A DNA stretch of 64,000 nucleotides from an uncultured Flavobacteriales bacterium (GCA_943788145.1 CALSPD010000002.1:1-64000); one strand, 5' to 3'. Counted from the first letter of the stretch, positions 1 through 8,680 are shown. Numbers and translations: made by a program. The notes: a model not told the origin generated them from the sequence alone.

Positions 1-74
1 TTCCCGACAACGTGCAATACCTCAAATAACAAGCGGTTCCTTTTGGAAACCATAACGATATCTTCACGATTCAT
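1..74 (-). CDS. Possible start of a gene running off the left edge
   Basis: Reading leftward from an ATG at 74-72 there are 24 codons without a stop, translating as MNREDIVMVSKRNRLFEVLH and a few more residues, up to the window edge. A purine-rich stretch lies directly upstream of the ATG. It would be divergent from the membrane protein gene that follows. No family is recognisable in so few residues, and a chance open frame is quite possible. Confidence 0.25.
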   Translation of the reverse strand, partial: MNREDIVMVSKRNRLLFEVLHVVG

Positions 75-265
75 CCTTTTCTCGAATTAATCCCTTTTTA
101 TAGGTGGAATGTACTTTGGAGTTTGTAAAAGGAGTATCAAGGGTTTTGGAAAACCCTCTTGAAATTGAAAATTCATCGAAGAGAAAGGCGTGAAAAAAAA
201 AGCGTTTGTTAAATGAGATAAATTTTTGTAATGTTGGACCACACAAGAATCAATCGACACAAATT

Positions 266-3067
266 ATGCTTTTTACTACTATCTCAATATTTACCTCAAT
301 CGCTGTATTAGCTTCGTTAGGCTATATAATTTCTGCAGTATTTGACATTAAAAATTCTAATCTCATAAATGTAAACAAGACTATCTCAAAATTTATTGGG
401 AAAGAAAGTTGGATTTCGATGGTCTCTCCGATTTATGGACTAATGCTTCATTTTTACAATGTTTTGTTATGGGCAATATTTTCTATCCATCAGATATTCA
501 AGGTAATTGCTGTTATCTTTTCTCTGATTTTGCGAATTTTTCAATTCGTAATTGAAGTATTCAAGTGGCTTTGGAGTGAATTAATAGATCCAACAATATT
601 TTTTGTTTTAAAACTTATCTGGCATTACGGTGTAAAGTTTATCTGGAAATTTTTTGTCTTAGCAATATCATTCATTGCCCCTACATACAGTCAACGAAAC
701 GTACTTCTCACTGTTAAAGGTATCCTAAAGCTAACATCGATTATAGCTCTGGGATATATTATAACTTCATTATTTGATTGGTTTGCGTATATAGCATTAA
801 CGGCTTCATTCATTTATTTGATCTACACTTTGAATGTCATCAATGTAAAGTTAAATATTACTGAAGAAGCAGAAAATCTAGCATTACGTTTGACTCGAAA
901 GAATCTTTTTTGGTTTGGCATCGCAGGAGCGGATATCGCTATGTTGTATGTGTTTCAATCTAACTCCCAAAATGATTTTATCAGCAATTTAGCTTTTCCA
1001 GGTTCTGAGTTTTTAGTGCCTGTCGGACTGATTTTCTTATTTGCTTCATTATTTGCTGGAATATTTTTGATCGCTTTTGATCATCATGAAAAAGAAAAAT
1101 CTGGAGTGCTGGACTTCATTAAATCTATCCTTCGAAGAATACCTAAAATTATATACTCCTCTCCTTTCGCTGGAATTGCGTTAATTATAGTGTACATTAT
1201 ACCAGTCTTATTATATTTTTTCATTAATTGGGGGGTCAATGAGTATTCAGGTAAAGATGTGGCTGAACATTACGTTGATGTGGTGGAAATGATTGGAATT
1301 GACAATCAATACAGAAAGCTTGGAGAAGATATAGAGACTAATGACTCGCTGATCATAAATTTAGACTCGACTTTTATTGTTGACTCCACTGCAATTGCAA
1401 ATCAAATTCTTTCCAAAGAAGAAGAAATTACTAATCTGGAAGGAATTGAGGCACACTTACTAAAGGAGACCATCTATACACATGACGGGGGGGTAAATGT
1501 TAACGATAATCAATTTTTTAGTTTGCCTCCATTTCCAAATAGTGAATCAATTACATGGATTGTTTTCGATAGCAATAATAAGGTCATTAAAAAGGTAACG
1601 AAAGGCTCAGAGTCAGAGAGCTCTAACCTATTTAATCACACATGGAATGCTCCAGGCGATTATTATGTTGAAGCCTATTTTGATAATTCATGTGACACAT
1701 CAAGTAAATTCACTACAAACATAGAGGTCAAAGACTTAGCTACAAGAATTGGCTCTATAAATGGCCCAACTCAAATTTGTAGTGGAGACGAAATAAGTTT
1801 CAGTGTTAATCGAAACAACCTTGATCTGTATGAATGGGAAATACCGAATGATGCGGTAATATTAGAAGGCAGACAAAGCAATAAAATTATAGTTAAATGG
1901 GGAAAATCTTCTGGATTGGTGACTATTAGAGCTAAGGAAAAAGATAAAGAATTTTCGTCCAGATCCTATATTTCAGTTTATGTTCCACCCATACTTGGAA
2001 GTTCTGAGCCGTCAAATGAAATCACCTTACCTGAAGATTTAATCAGTTCTGAGCTGCCGGATCGCCCCTTTGTTTATTATGACATTGCTGTTGTCAAGGA
2101 TGCTATCTATTCTGTTTCCAATGAGATCGAAGAATTAAATGCTGCGATTGTAAATCTTTCTGCAGAACACACTGTTAGCGTAAACAGTCTTGAGTCAGAA
2201 AACTCCGGATTATCCTCCCAACGCACAGATTTAATTGTAAGATGGTTTGCACTACTTTTCTCTTTGCTCGGATTGGTAATTCTTGTATCGATTTTACTTA
2301 CGCCAATAATAATTTATTCTTCACTATTTAATTTTCGCATTTATAATTATGAAGAAGAAGGGGCGAATTATTTTTCAGAGAAATTAGCAGGATATAAAAA
2401 CAGGAACCCTCAGCAGCCTCTTTTTGGATGGTTTATGCTTGGTGTAGCTATAATTTTGACTTTTCTTTATACTTCTGGAGCGTTTCTGGTGGTTTCTTCA
2501 AGTAGCATGTTTGAAAGCGAGAATCAGTCTGCTTTCAATTATTCTGATGTTAGTGCACAAAGCCGAGATATAATCAATGATTCAACATATGTTGCCACTG
2601 GAGTGGATCAACACTTACTTACTAATGAGAAATTTTTGGATCCTGAAGAAGATAGTTATGATCAAGAAGATCAATTTGATTTGCTCGATCGATTTATAGC
2701 CTTTTTTGAAAATGATAAAGGTTCTGAGGGGATTGAAGAATTAGAGAAGGATTTGATAGACTCATCATCTCTCACAGTTGAAATCTACAGTAGTGAAGTC
2801 TACAGAATTCAATTACTGAGTGGAGATTTGAATGACTGTGAACGAGAAATTCGGAGGATTGAATCAAGTAATAATAAATTAGACTTAGAGTGCTTCTCAA
2901 ATGATTCCAATAGAATATTATTACTCTCAAAAAAGCTATGTTACTCCAAGAATGATGCTTGTGAAATGCTGAAGAAAATAAAAGAATACCAGCCAAGGGC
3001 TTTCATAGTTTCTCACGACCTTGATTCAGACAAAATCCTCCCCACCAGGCTCGGAGAAAGTTGTTAA
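266..3067 (+). CDS. Large polytopic membrane protein with PKD-like and SPOR-like regions
   Basis: Not a family I recognise as a whole. Reading from the ATG at 266 (an in-frame TTG at 206 would add 20 residues), the N-terminal third is a series of hydrophobic, Trp/Phe-rich membrane segments to about residue 330. A mostly soluble region of about 380 residues follows, in which residues about 430-610 resemble two PKD/Ig-like modules (GPTQICSGDEISF then a YEWEIP core). Two more membrane segments flank residues about 670 and 750. The last 80 residues (VYRIQLLSG, then NRILLLSKK, then a closing Phe-Ile-Val strand) look like a SPOR-type peptidoglycan-binding fold. This suggests an envelope protein spanning the inner membrane with periplasmic domains. 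The gene is visibly richer in A+T than the genes downstream and ends 56 bases before an insertion element, which may indicate an accessory region. Function unknown. Confidence 0.8.
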   Translation: MLFTTISIFTSIAVLASLGYIISAVFDIKNSNLINVNKTISKFIGKESWISMVSPIYGLMLHFYNVLLWAIFSIHQIFKVIAVIFSLILRIFQFVIEVFKWLWSELIDPTIFFVLKLIWHYGVKFIWKFFVLAISFIAPTYSQRNVLLTVKGILKLTSIIALGYIITSLFDWFAYIALTASFIYLIYTLNVINVKLNITEEAENLALRLTRKNLFWFGIAGADIAMLYVFQSNSQNDFISNLAFPGSEFLVPVGLIFLFASLFAGIFLIAFDHHEKEKSGVLDFIKSILRRIPKIIYSSPFAGIALIIVYIIPVLLYFFINWGVNEYSGKDVAEHYVDVVEMIGIDNQYRKLGEDIETNDSLIINLDSTFIVDSTAIANQILSKEEEITNLEGIEAHLLKETIYTHDGGVNVNDNQFFSLPPFPNSESITWIVFDSNNKVIKKVTKGSESESSNLFNHTWNAPGDYYVEAYFDNSCDTSSKFTTNIEVKDLATRIGSINGPTQICSGDEISFSVNRNNLDLYEWEIPNDAVILEGRQSNKIIVKWGKSSGLVTIRAKEKDKEFSSRSYISVYVPPILGSSEPSNEITLPEDLISSELPDRPFVYYDIAVVKDAIYSVSNEIEELNAAIVNLSAEHTVSVNSLESENSGLSSQRTDLIVRWFALLFSLLGLVILVSILLTPIIIYSSLFNFRIYNYEEEGANYFSEKLAGYKNRNPQQPLFGWFMLGVAIILTFLYTSGAFLVVSSSSMFESENQSAFNYSDVSAQSRDIINDSTYVATGVDQHLLTNEKFLDPEEDSYDQEDQFDLLDRFIAFFENDKGSEGIEELEKDLIDSSSLTVEIYSSEVYRIQLLSGDLNDCEREIRRIESSNNKLDLECFSNDSNRILLLSKKLCYSKNDACEMLKKIKEYQPRAFIVSHDLDSDKILPTRLGESC

Positions 3068-3194
3068 GTTCTGGCTGCTATGATCTCTTGATCTAACTCA
3101 AGAGTTGACTTTATAACAATGCTGTCCTAAATAATTTCAAACGAAGATCTAACCTCCTTATTTGATTGAATTAGGGCTAATATAGTAGCCAGTA

Positions 3195-3552
3195 CTAAAA
3201 AAGAACCCCTTGGATACAATTTGGTGGTGCTTTTGAATGGTCATCAAAGGGCTTGTCAAGCCATTTTTGGAGTTCTATTTTGACGAAAATATTTAGCCTG
3301 ATAAATGCAACCAGATTAGATAGCTGCCAACCATATTTTGCCGTTGCTTTCATCACTTTGAGTAGTAAAATAGTGATCAAAGCTGTCCATATTTGGATCA
3401 TCACCGCGTTTTTAGACGTCCCTATCAAGGTTTTAATGTGTAGCAACTGTTTGATGTCTCTGAAAAACATCTCTATTTCCCATCTTGATTTATAAAGGTC
3501 TCCGATTGTTTTTGCGGCCCAGGCCAAATTGTTGGTGATCAGTTCTATGGTC
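3195..3552 (-). pseudogene. IS4-family transposase, C-terminal fragment
   Basis: This piece begins at the IS3 boundary and encodes TIELITNNLAW, then the IS4 signature YKSRWEIEMFFRDIK (Y-x2-R-x3-E-x6-K pattern), which carries the catalytic Glu. It ends with a tail typical of the family (LVAFIRLNIFVKIELQKWLDKPF). An apparent ATG start formed by the IS3 terminal repeat is an accident of the insertion. It belongs to the same original gene as the fragment at 4827-5513. Confidence 0.85.
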
Positions 3553-3614
3553 TGTAATACCTCCATCTTTAGGACAGGAATCAGTCAAAGTTAAGATATG
3601 ATTTGGTTCATTAT

Positions 3615-4436
3615 TTAGGCAGCTTTTCTTAGTGATTGATAAACTTGATTGGGAGTTTCATAGTCGAGTGATTGATGAGGTCTTTGGTTGTTGTAAAAGT
3701 CTATATATTCCTTGATTCCCTTATAAAGTGCGACTCCGCCATTGGCAGGGTTTAGATAGACATATTCGACCTTCACGCTTCTCCACAAACGTTCGATAAA
3801 CACATTGTCGATTGCCCGTCCTTTGCCATCCATAGAGATTGCAATGTCATTTTCCTTGAGCAGATCAGTGAACATTAATGAGGTGAACTGGCTTCCCTGA
3901 TCTGTGTTGAATATTTCCGGGCAACCGTGCATGTTTATGGTTTCTTTGAGAACCTCTGTACACCACGCGGCATCCATCGTGTTAGATATGCTCCAGTTCA
4001 GCACATATCGACTTTTGAGATCGATAATGGCCATCATATACATAAAGCCTTGTTTCATGGGGATCCAGGTTATGTCTGTTGCCCATACCTGGTTGATTCG
4101 CTCGATTTTCAGTCCTTTGAGCAAGTAGGGATATTTCTTATGCCCTTTGTCTGGTTTGGAGGTGTTTTTTCTGGGATATACCACCCGAATGTCCATGAGT
4201 TTATACAATCGAGCAATGCGTTTTTCATTAACCATGTGGCCAGAATGCCTCATATGATGTGTCATCCTGCGGACTCCATAAAACGGTCGATCAAAGATTG
4301 TTTGGTCGATCAATTTCATCAAATACAGATTCAATGTACTCTCGCTCCGTGGCTTGTAATACATGCCACTTCTATGGATGCCCAACAGTTCACACTGGTG
4401 TGATATGCTCAGGGTTTTGTGTTCGTGATTTACCAT
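3615..4436 (-). CDS. IS3-family transposase OrfB (DDE integrase core)
   Basis: A 273-residue catalytic subunit. An HTH_21-like N-terminal part (FYGVRRMTHHMRHSGHMVNEKRI) precedes the rve integrase core, with the catalytic triad visible in WATDITWIP (Asp), FNTDQGSQFTS (Asp) and VFIERLWRSVKVEYV (Glu). The conserved tail FYNNQRPHQSLDYETPNQVY is present. Length and order are normal for the family and no damage is seen. It is probably expressed as an OrfAB fusion by -1 frameshifting rather than from its own ATG. Confidence 0.95.
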   Translation of the reverse strand: MVNHEHKTLSISHQCELLGIHRSGMYYKPRSESTLNLYLMKLIDQTIFDRPFYGVRRMTHHMRHSGHMVNEKRIARLYKLMDIRVVYPRKNTSKPDKGHKKYPYLLKGLKIERINQVWATDITWIPMKQGFMYMMAIIDLKSRYVLNWSISNTMDAAWCTEVLKETINMHGCPEIFNTDQGSQFTSLMFTDLLKENDIAISMDGKGRAIDNVFIERLWRSVKVEYVYLNPANGGVALYKGIKEYIDFYNNQRPHQSLDYETPNQVYQSLRKAA

Positions 4437-4456
4437 CTTGCGTTTTTGATAAATGC

Positions 4457-4744
4457 TTAGTCCTCGCCCAAACTTTTTTTTAGAAAATCTACCTCCATTT
4501 GAAGCCTTCCGATTTTCTTGTAAAGCTTCTCATGGTCCTCTTCTGCGGACTTCGAGACTGGCTTGACATCACCCTCAAAAACACCCTCTGCAGAATCTAA
4601 AAATTGCCGCTTCCACATACTGATTTGGGTTGGGTGGATCTCATAACGAGCCGCAAGCTGGTGGATTGTCTCGCGCTCTTTTAATGCTTCCAAAACCACT
4701 TTGGTCTTGAATTTACTCGTAAACTTTCGTCTTGTTGTTTTCAT
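4457..4744 (-). CDS. IS3-family transposase OrfA
   Basis: A 95-residue DNA-binding protein with an N-terminal helix-turn-helix of the IS3 OrfA type (RRKFTSKFKTKVVLEALKE, then IHQLAARYEIHPTQISMWKR) and a C-terminal segment with leucine-zipper character (EKLYKKIGRLQMEVDFLKKS). It recognises the element ends and is fused to OrfB by frameshifting to make the active transposase. The start is an ATG about 67 bases inside the right-hand end of the element. It terminates at TAA just after the A-rich slip site. Confidence 0.92.
   Translation of the reverse strand: MKTTRRKFTSKFKTKVVLEALKERETIHQLAARYEIHPTQISMWKRQFLDSAEGVFEGDVKPVSKSAEEDHEKLYKKIGRLQMEVDFLKKSLGED
4474..4481 (-). other. Programmed -1 frameshift site between orfA and orfB
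   Basis: On the minus strand a run of eight A residues spans the orfA codons CTA AAA AAA AGT. A one-base backward slip changes the reading to AAG TTT GGG CGA, which runs without a stop through KFGRGLSIYQKRK into the orfB start MVNHEH. The frame arithmetic (orfB is -1 to orfA) and the position just before the orfA stop match the standard IS3 mechanism. That frameshifting occurs here is inferred from this. Confidence 0.75.
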
Positions 4745-4826
4745 TGTTCAGGTATTAAAATTAGGTGTTTTCCTATCTTAACTACCTGCCTTAATTTCGG
4801 GGAGCATTACATGTCAAACCTTATGT

Positions 4827-5513
4827 TTAACATTGTACTTGACACGCACATCTTAAATTATGCTTATGCCTAATGACAAAGAACACCCCGTTGCTGTCCC
4901 AAACGTTGAGCATAGGAAAGTCGTTGTAATATCTGTCAGCCACCACCACCGAACCTTTTTCTAAAGGGATATTATACGCTCCTTTATTGTCGGCCACACT
5001 TCCTTCTGTAATATTCACATAAACAGGTAGTTTACCATCATATTCTAACAGGGTGTGCATTTTAACAGCTCCTTTTTTAGTACGAAATGTAGCCCAATCA
5101 AACATCGAAAGGCACAAACTAATGACCGTTGCGTCCAACAAGTAGACAGGTACCTTGATCTTCAGTTTGACTCGTTTCAAGGCAGCCTGCTGTCCTAAAC
5201 TCTGTAGGAGAGAATAATAGAGTTCTTTGAATAAATCAGCGTCCCTTCGCTTATTTTGATAACTGATACTCGACTTCGATGGAGCTTTAATAATGCCCAA
5301 ATGGTTGAGATTACCGGTGGCGGAGCGCAGCCCATTAGAAATATCTCGAACTGAGGTGCTCTTCGCAAAATGGCAGAAAAGCATGAAGACAAGGTGTGTC
5401 CAGCTATCAAAACCCTTACAACCCTTATCCGTCTGCTTTTGGGTTACTAATTTTTTGAAAATAGATCGATCAACCTTTTGGATGATCTGCGAAAACATTG
5501 TAATATTACCCAT
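4827..5513 (-). pseudogene. IS4-family transposase, N-terminal fragment
   Basis: The 228-codon frame opens with a DUF4372-type N-terminal domain (MGNITMFSQIIQKVD, then the GFDSWTHLVFMLFCHFAKS region). It continues into the RNase H-like catalytic core with the first two acidic residues, in VYLLDATVISL and VVVADRYYND. Homology appears to end around RHKHNLR; the last few residues before the stop and the roughly 40 bases up to the IS3 end do not look like transposase in the frames I examined. The third catalytic residue lies in the other fragment, so this piece cannot be active alone. Confidence 0.85.
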
Positions 5514-5682
5514 GAGAGAGGTTGTTTTTGGTGCAAACCCAAAATATACGTTTTGGGCAAAAACTTCAGCCTCTCTCTTTTTTATTTAGGACGCTATTGA
5601 ACAATACTCTTTTTTTGTCTAAACTCGCAATCCGACTAATCGTTTTGCAAAACCTATTTTCTAACTAAACCCAATCTATTCT

Positions 5683-8103
5683 ATGAGACGTATTCTCCTG
5701 TTTTCAGCTATCCTCTGTTTGGGATACGCTACGATGGCACAATCGCCCTCGAAATTTAATTATCAAGCCGTTGCGCGTGATGCAGGCGGTGAATTAATTG
5801 CGGACAAAACCATTGCGGTTAAAGTCAGCATACTAATCGGTTCGGCCACAGGCACTGCCGCATACTCTGAAGAGCATGCGCCAACCACCAACGCATTTGG
5901 TCTTTTCAATTTCAAAATTGGCGAAGGAACCAATGGAACGGGTAGCCTGGGTGGAGTAGATTGGGGGACAAACACACACTTCATCAGTGTCGAGGTTGAC
6001 CCTGAGGGTGGCACAAACTACACCATTTCGAGCACTTCTGAATTGGTATCCGTGCCTTATGCTATGAACGCAAAGACAGTTGAGAACGATGCAGTTGATG
6101 ATGCCGATGCCGATCCAACAAATGAAATCCAAACGCTCAGTTTGACTGGAAATTCGCTAGATCTTTCAATAGGTGGTGGTTCAGTTGATTTAAGTGCTTA
6201 CGATCAATCTACCGCATTGGCTGCTGAAGTTGCCGCGCGTCAAGCCGACTCGGCTTCCTTCCAAGGACAAATTGATGATAACACTACAGATATAGGAACC
6301 AATGCAACAGACATTGCTACTAACGCAACGGACATTGCAACCAACACAACAGATATCTCGACCAATGCAACGGACATTGCAACGAATGCAACGGATATTG
6401 CTACCAATGCGACAGACATCGCAACAAACGCAACCGATATAGCCGCAAATGCAGATTCAATTGATCAAGTTGCGGCAAATCTAGCTACGCATGTTGCCGC
6501 TGATATGGATGTTGATTCTACAAACGAATTGATTACTGGTGCTGCCTTTGTAAACGACAGCAGCTTGGTGATCTACGAAGCTGGCGACAGCTTTATAGTT
6601 GACCTTTCTTCCTTGATCAATGATGACGATTGGGTTCGATCTGGCGACACCTTGTCAAACTCAGCCGACTCACTACTTTCTATTGGTGCTTCTGGTCCAA
6701 ACAATGTGAGCTATAAATTAAGTTTAAGCCCAGGTCAAAACCTTGGAGGCCTTTCCATCCGAACAGACTATAGCTCTAGCGATGATTGGGCTATCTACAA
6801 TATGGATAATTATCATCAAGGAACCATTCGTGGCATGTTAAACTATTTCTACGATGGAACTTCAGGTTCAACTGGACTGGAAAACCTTTCATATTACATG
6901 AACAGCACTTCCTATGGGGTGCGAAATAACATGTATTACAATACAGGAACGGATTACGGTGTTTATAACAACATCTATGATCCTAGTGGCTATGCCTATG
7001 GAATTTATAACCAAATTTCCTATGGTTATTACGGATACGGAACATACAATAACGTTTCTTACTCCGATTACAACGGATATGGAAACTATTCAAATGTGTA
7101 TAGCCCAGGAAGCAATGGGTACGGTGCCTATAATCAAGTTCAATACGCAGGAAGCTATGGCTATGGTACATACAATTACGTGTACGATCCAAGCGGCAAT
7201 GCTTATGGCTCATACAATCGAACTTACTATGGTTCTTATGGGTATGGCAGCTATAATCAAGCTTATTATCCCGATTATTATGGATTTGGGTCATATAATG
7301 AAACCGATGCCTCTAATGGATATGCCCAATATGGGTCGTACAGTGATGCCTACAATGGCAGTACGGGTACTTCGTATGGGTCGTACAATCAAGGACGAAG
7401 TTATGGAAACGGCTACGGTTCGTACAATTACGGATACTCTTATGATCCGTCTAGTGGGTACTCGGCATACGGGTCGTACAATTACGGTTATAAAGGCGGC
7501 TCATATTACGGCACAGCCTATGGTTCATACAACTATGCGTATGCTGGTGCTTCGTATTATGATTACGCCTATGGTTCTTACAATTACGCTGGAGGGGGTT
7601 ATTCCGGAAATTATGCAACCTATTCAAATGGAGTTACTTATTCTTCTGGAGGGTTCACAAGTTCTGACAGAAAATTGAAAAAGAACATTCGAGATTATGA
7701 AGGGGCAATTGGAGATTTAATGCAACTAAAGCCGCGTGTTTATGACTTCGATTTGGAGTCTTATCCAACCATGGGGTTGCCCGAAGAAGAGCAACTCGGC
7801 CTAGTGGCCCAAGAATTAGAGGCGGTTTTTCCAAATTTGATCAAGGAGACGCATAATCCTAAAATTAGAATGCCAGAAACACAAGCTAAGGAAGCAGGTT
7901 TTAAATATGTTGTGATAGAACCGGCAATGTATGATGAGGAAGGAAACTTAACTCAAGACGCAATGGTAGATGCTGGTGACGAGGTCGACTTCAAAGCCGT
8001 CAATTACACCGCTTTAATTCCAGTGCTAATTAAAGGTATTCAAGAGCAGCAAGCTCTCATCGAAGCGCTTGAAACACGCATTGAGCAGCTTGAAGCTGAA
8101 TAA
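5683..8103 (+). CDS. Secreted fibre-like protein with S74 (endosialidase-type) chaperone domain
   Basis: An 806-residue protein with a signal peptide (MRRILLFSAILCLGYATMAQ) and an N-terminal domain to about residue 130. A stalk-like run of heptads of the TNATDIA type covers residues about 200-258. A long Tyr/Gly/Ser/Asn-rich region of about 245 residues (410-655) has recurring YGSYN or YGxYN motifs. The C terminus is an intramolecular chaperone of the peptidase S74 family beginning near SSDRKLKKNIRDY (Ser660/661-Asp662), with the QLGLVAQELEAVFPNL core and a short coiled coil at the end. In phage tail spikes this domain trimerises the fibre and then cleaves itself off; a similar assembly step is inferred here. 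There is no T9SS signal on this protein; the small gene 11 bases downstream has one. Confidence 0.9.
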   Translation: MRRILLFSAILCLGYATMAQSPSKFNYQAVARDAGGELIADKTIAVKVSILIGSATGTAAYSEEHAPTTNAFGLFNFKIGEGTNGTGSLGGVDWGTNTHFISVEVDPEGGTNYTISSTSELVSVPYAMNAKTVENDAVDDADADPTNEIQTLSLTGNSLDLSIGGGSVDLSAYDQSTALAAEVAARQADSASFQGQIDDNTTDIGTNATDIATNATDIATNTTDISTNATDIATNATDIATNATDIATNATDIAANADSIDQVAANLATHVAADMDVDSTNELITGAAFVNDSSLVIYEAGDSFIVDLSSLINDDDWVRSGDTLSNSADSLLSIGASGPNNVSYKLSLSPGQNLGGLSIRTDYSSSDDWAIYNMDNYHQGTIRGMLNYFYDGTSGSTGLENLSYYMNSTSYGVRNNMYYNTGTDYGVYNNIYDPSGYAYGIYNQISYGYYGYGTYNNVSYSDYNGYGNYSNVYSPGSNGYGAYNQVQYAGSYGYGTYNYVYDPSGNAYGSYNRTYYGSYGYGSYNQAYYPDYYGFGSYNETDASNGYAQYGSYSDAYNGSTGTSYGSYNQGRSYGNGYGSYNYGYSYDPSSGYSAYGSYNYGYKGGSYYGTAYGSYNYAYAGASYYDYAYGSYNYAGGGYSGNYATYSNGVTYSSGGFTSSDRKLKKNIRDYEGAIGDLMQLKPRVYDFDLESYPTMGLPEEEQLGLVAQELEAVFPNLIKETHNPKIRMPETQAKEAGFKYVVIEPAMYDEEGNLTQDAMVDAGDEVDFKAVNYTALIPVLIKGIQEQQALIEALETRIEQLEAE
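6280..6456 (+). repeat. 21-bp coding repeats (TNATDIA heptads)
   Basis: About eight tandem copies of a 21-base unit encode the heptad T-N-A-T-D-I-A inside the S74 fibre protein. Codons for the same residues vary (gcaaca, gcgaca, gcaacg), so the repeat is kept at protein level more than at DNA level. The regular Ile/Ala spacing fits a trimeric stalk. Confidence 0.85.
6905..7640 (+). repeat. Tyr/Gly/Asn-rich degenerate coding repeats (YGxYN)
   Basis: Roughly 15 copies of a unit of about 15-18 codons centred on YG-[STIAV]-YN, with variable linkers such as DPSGNA and GSYGYG. Composition is almost entirely Tyr, Gly, Ser, Asn and Ala. Copies toward the C-terminal side are more uniform (YGSYNYGY), suggesting recent local expansion. 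Confidence 0.85.
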
Positions 8104-8114
8104 TTTAGAAGACT

Positions 8115-8615
8115 ATGAAGATTAATCATAAATATTTTATCGTTACACTATCGCTACTCACTGTGGTCGCATTCAACACGAATGCGCAACAATTGGAAGT
8201 GATAGGCAGCGCTGGAACCGTGTCCGAAAGCTCGGGAGGAACCATCGCCTACACCATCGGTGAAATGGTGATTGAAACTGGAGAGACGGCCGGGGGTATT
8301 CTTACCCAAGGCTTTCACCAAAGCTTCATTACCATCACAGCCATCGATGAGCTTCCCAGCGATTTATCGTTGAAGCTTTACCCAAACCCAGCCACGGACT
8401 TTGTTATCGTTGAATCGGATCAACTGACTCGATTTGATCAAATAGCATTGTATGACATGGCAGGTCAATTGGTGTGGAAAGCAAATGGAAGCAGCGCTGT
8501 GGACAACAGACTGACCATAAACTTTGAAAACCGCGCTGCAGGAAACTACATCGTTCGTTTGAGCGATTCCAAAGCCCAGCAAAGTTTTTCTTATAGCTTG
8601 ATTAAATCACATTAA
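8115..8615 (+). CDS. Small secreted protein with T9SS type A sorting domain
   Basis: 166 residues: a signal peptide ending near NTNAQ, a short domain (LEVIGSAGTVSESSGGTIAY, then a GGILTQGFHQ motif), and a type A T9SS C-terminal domain from about residue 85 (LKLYPNPATDFVIVES, then IALYDMAGQLVW, then GNYIVRLSD). It starts 11 bases after the fibre gene, so the two are almost certainly one transcript. Known type A domains direct export across the outer membrane and surface attachment. A role as surface partner or anchor for the fibre is inferred from context. Confidence 0.88.
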   Translation: MKINHKYFIVTLSLLTVVAFNTNAQQLEVIGSAGTVSESSGGTIAYTIGEMVIETGETAGGILTQGFHQSFITITAIDELPSDLSLKLYPNPATDFVIVESDQLTRFDQIALYDMAGQLVWKANGSSAVDNRLTINFENRAAGNYIVRLSDSKAQQSFSYSLIKSH

Positions 8616-8634
8616 TCAACCTCCACTTTTAGAG

Positions 8635-8663
8635 AAAGCCGCGACATGTGTCGCGGCTTTTTT
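8635..8663 (+). terminator. Intrinsic terminator after the fibre cassette
   Basis: A stem of at least 11 bp (AAAGCCGCGAC at 8635-8645 paired with 8650-8660), a four-base loop and a T run. It ends the fibre and small T9SS gene transcript and separates it from the next gene at 8681. Confidence 0.88.
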
Positions 8664-8680
8664 ATTGCCATTTTTACCGA

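Larger units (their letters stand above)
3553..4811 (-). mobile_element. IS3-family insertion sequence nested in the IS4 element
   Basis: About 1.26 kb with imperfect terminal inverted repeats: TGTAATACCTCC reading inward from 3553 and TGTAATGCTCCCC reading inward from 4811 on the other strand, each followed by a related AGGxCAGG block. It contains orfA and orfB in the usual -1 frame relation. No convincing target duplication is present if the tips are placed symmetrically; moving the right end by one base gives a GTC triplet on each side (3550-3552 and 4813-4815). Both reading frames are intact, so this copy may still be active. Confidence 0.85.
3124..5592 (-). mobile_element. IS4-type insertion sequence (DUF4372 transposase), interrupted and inactive
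   Basis: The ends carry an 11-bp perfect inverted repeat, GTCCTAAATAA at 3124-3134 and its complement at 5582-5592. The triplet GCT lies immediately outside both ends (3121-3123 and 5593-5595), consistent with a target duplication. Between the ends are the N- and C-terminal pieces of one transposase, separated by an IS3-family element. Removing the IS3 leaves about 1.2 kb. The protein pieces do not join; by comparison with remembered relatives about 40-60 residues are missing, so a deletion accompanied or preceded the IS3 insertion. Confidence 0.8.

Noticed and set aside
5293-5589. Plus-strand open frame of 98 codons over the IS4 element
   Set aside because: Antisense to clear transposase sequence, with no features of its own.
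6280-6456. Regularly spaced 21-base repeats considered as a CRISPR-like array
   Set aside because: There are no unique spacers and the unit is exactly seven codons in frame within a secreted protein; no cas genes nearby.
6914-7678. A 254-codon open frame in another phase over the Tyr/Gly repeats
   Set aside because: It is a by-product of the biased repeat codons; the translation is Met/Thr/Ile-rich nonsense, while the other phase gives a signal peptide, repeats and S74 domain.
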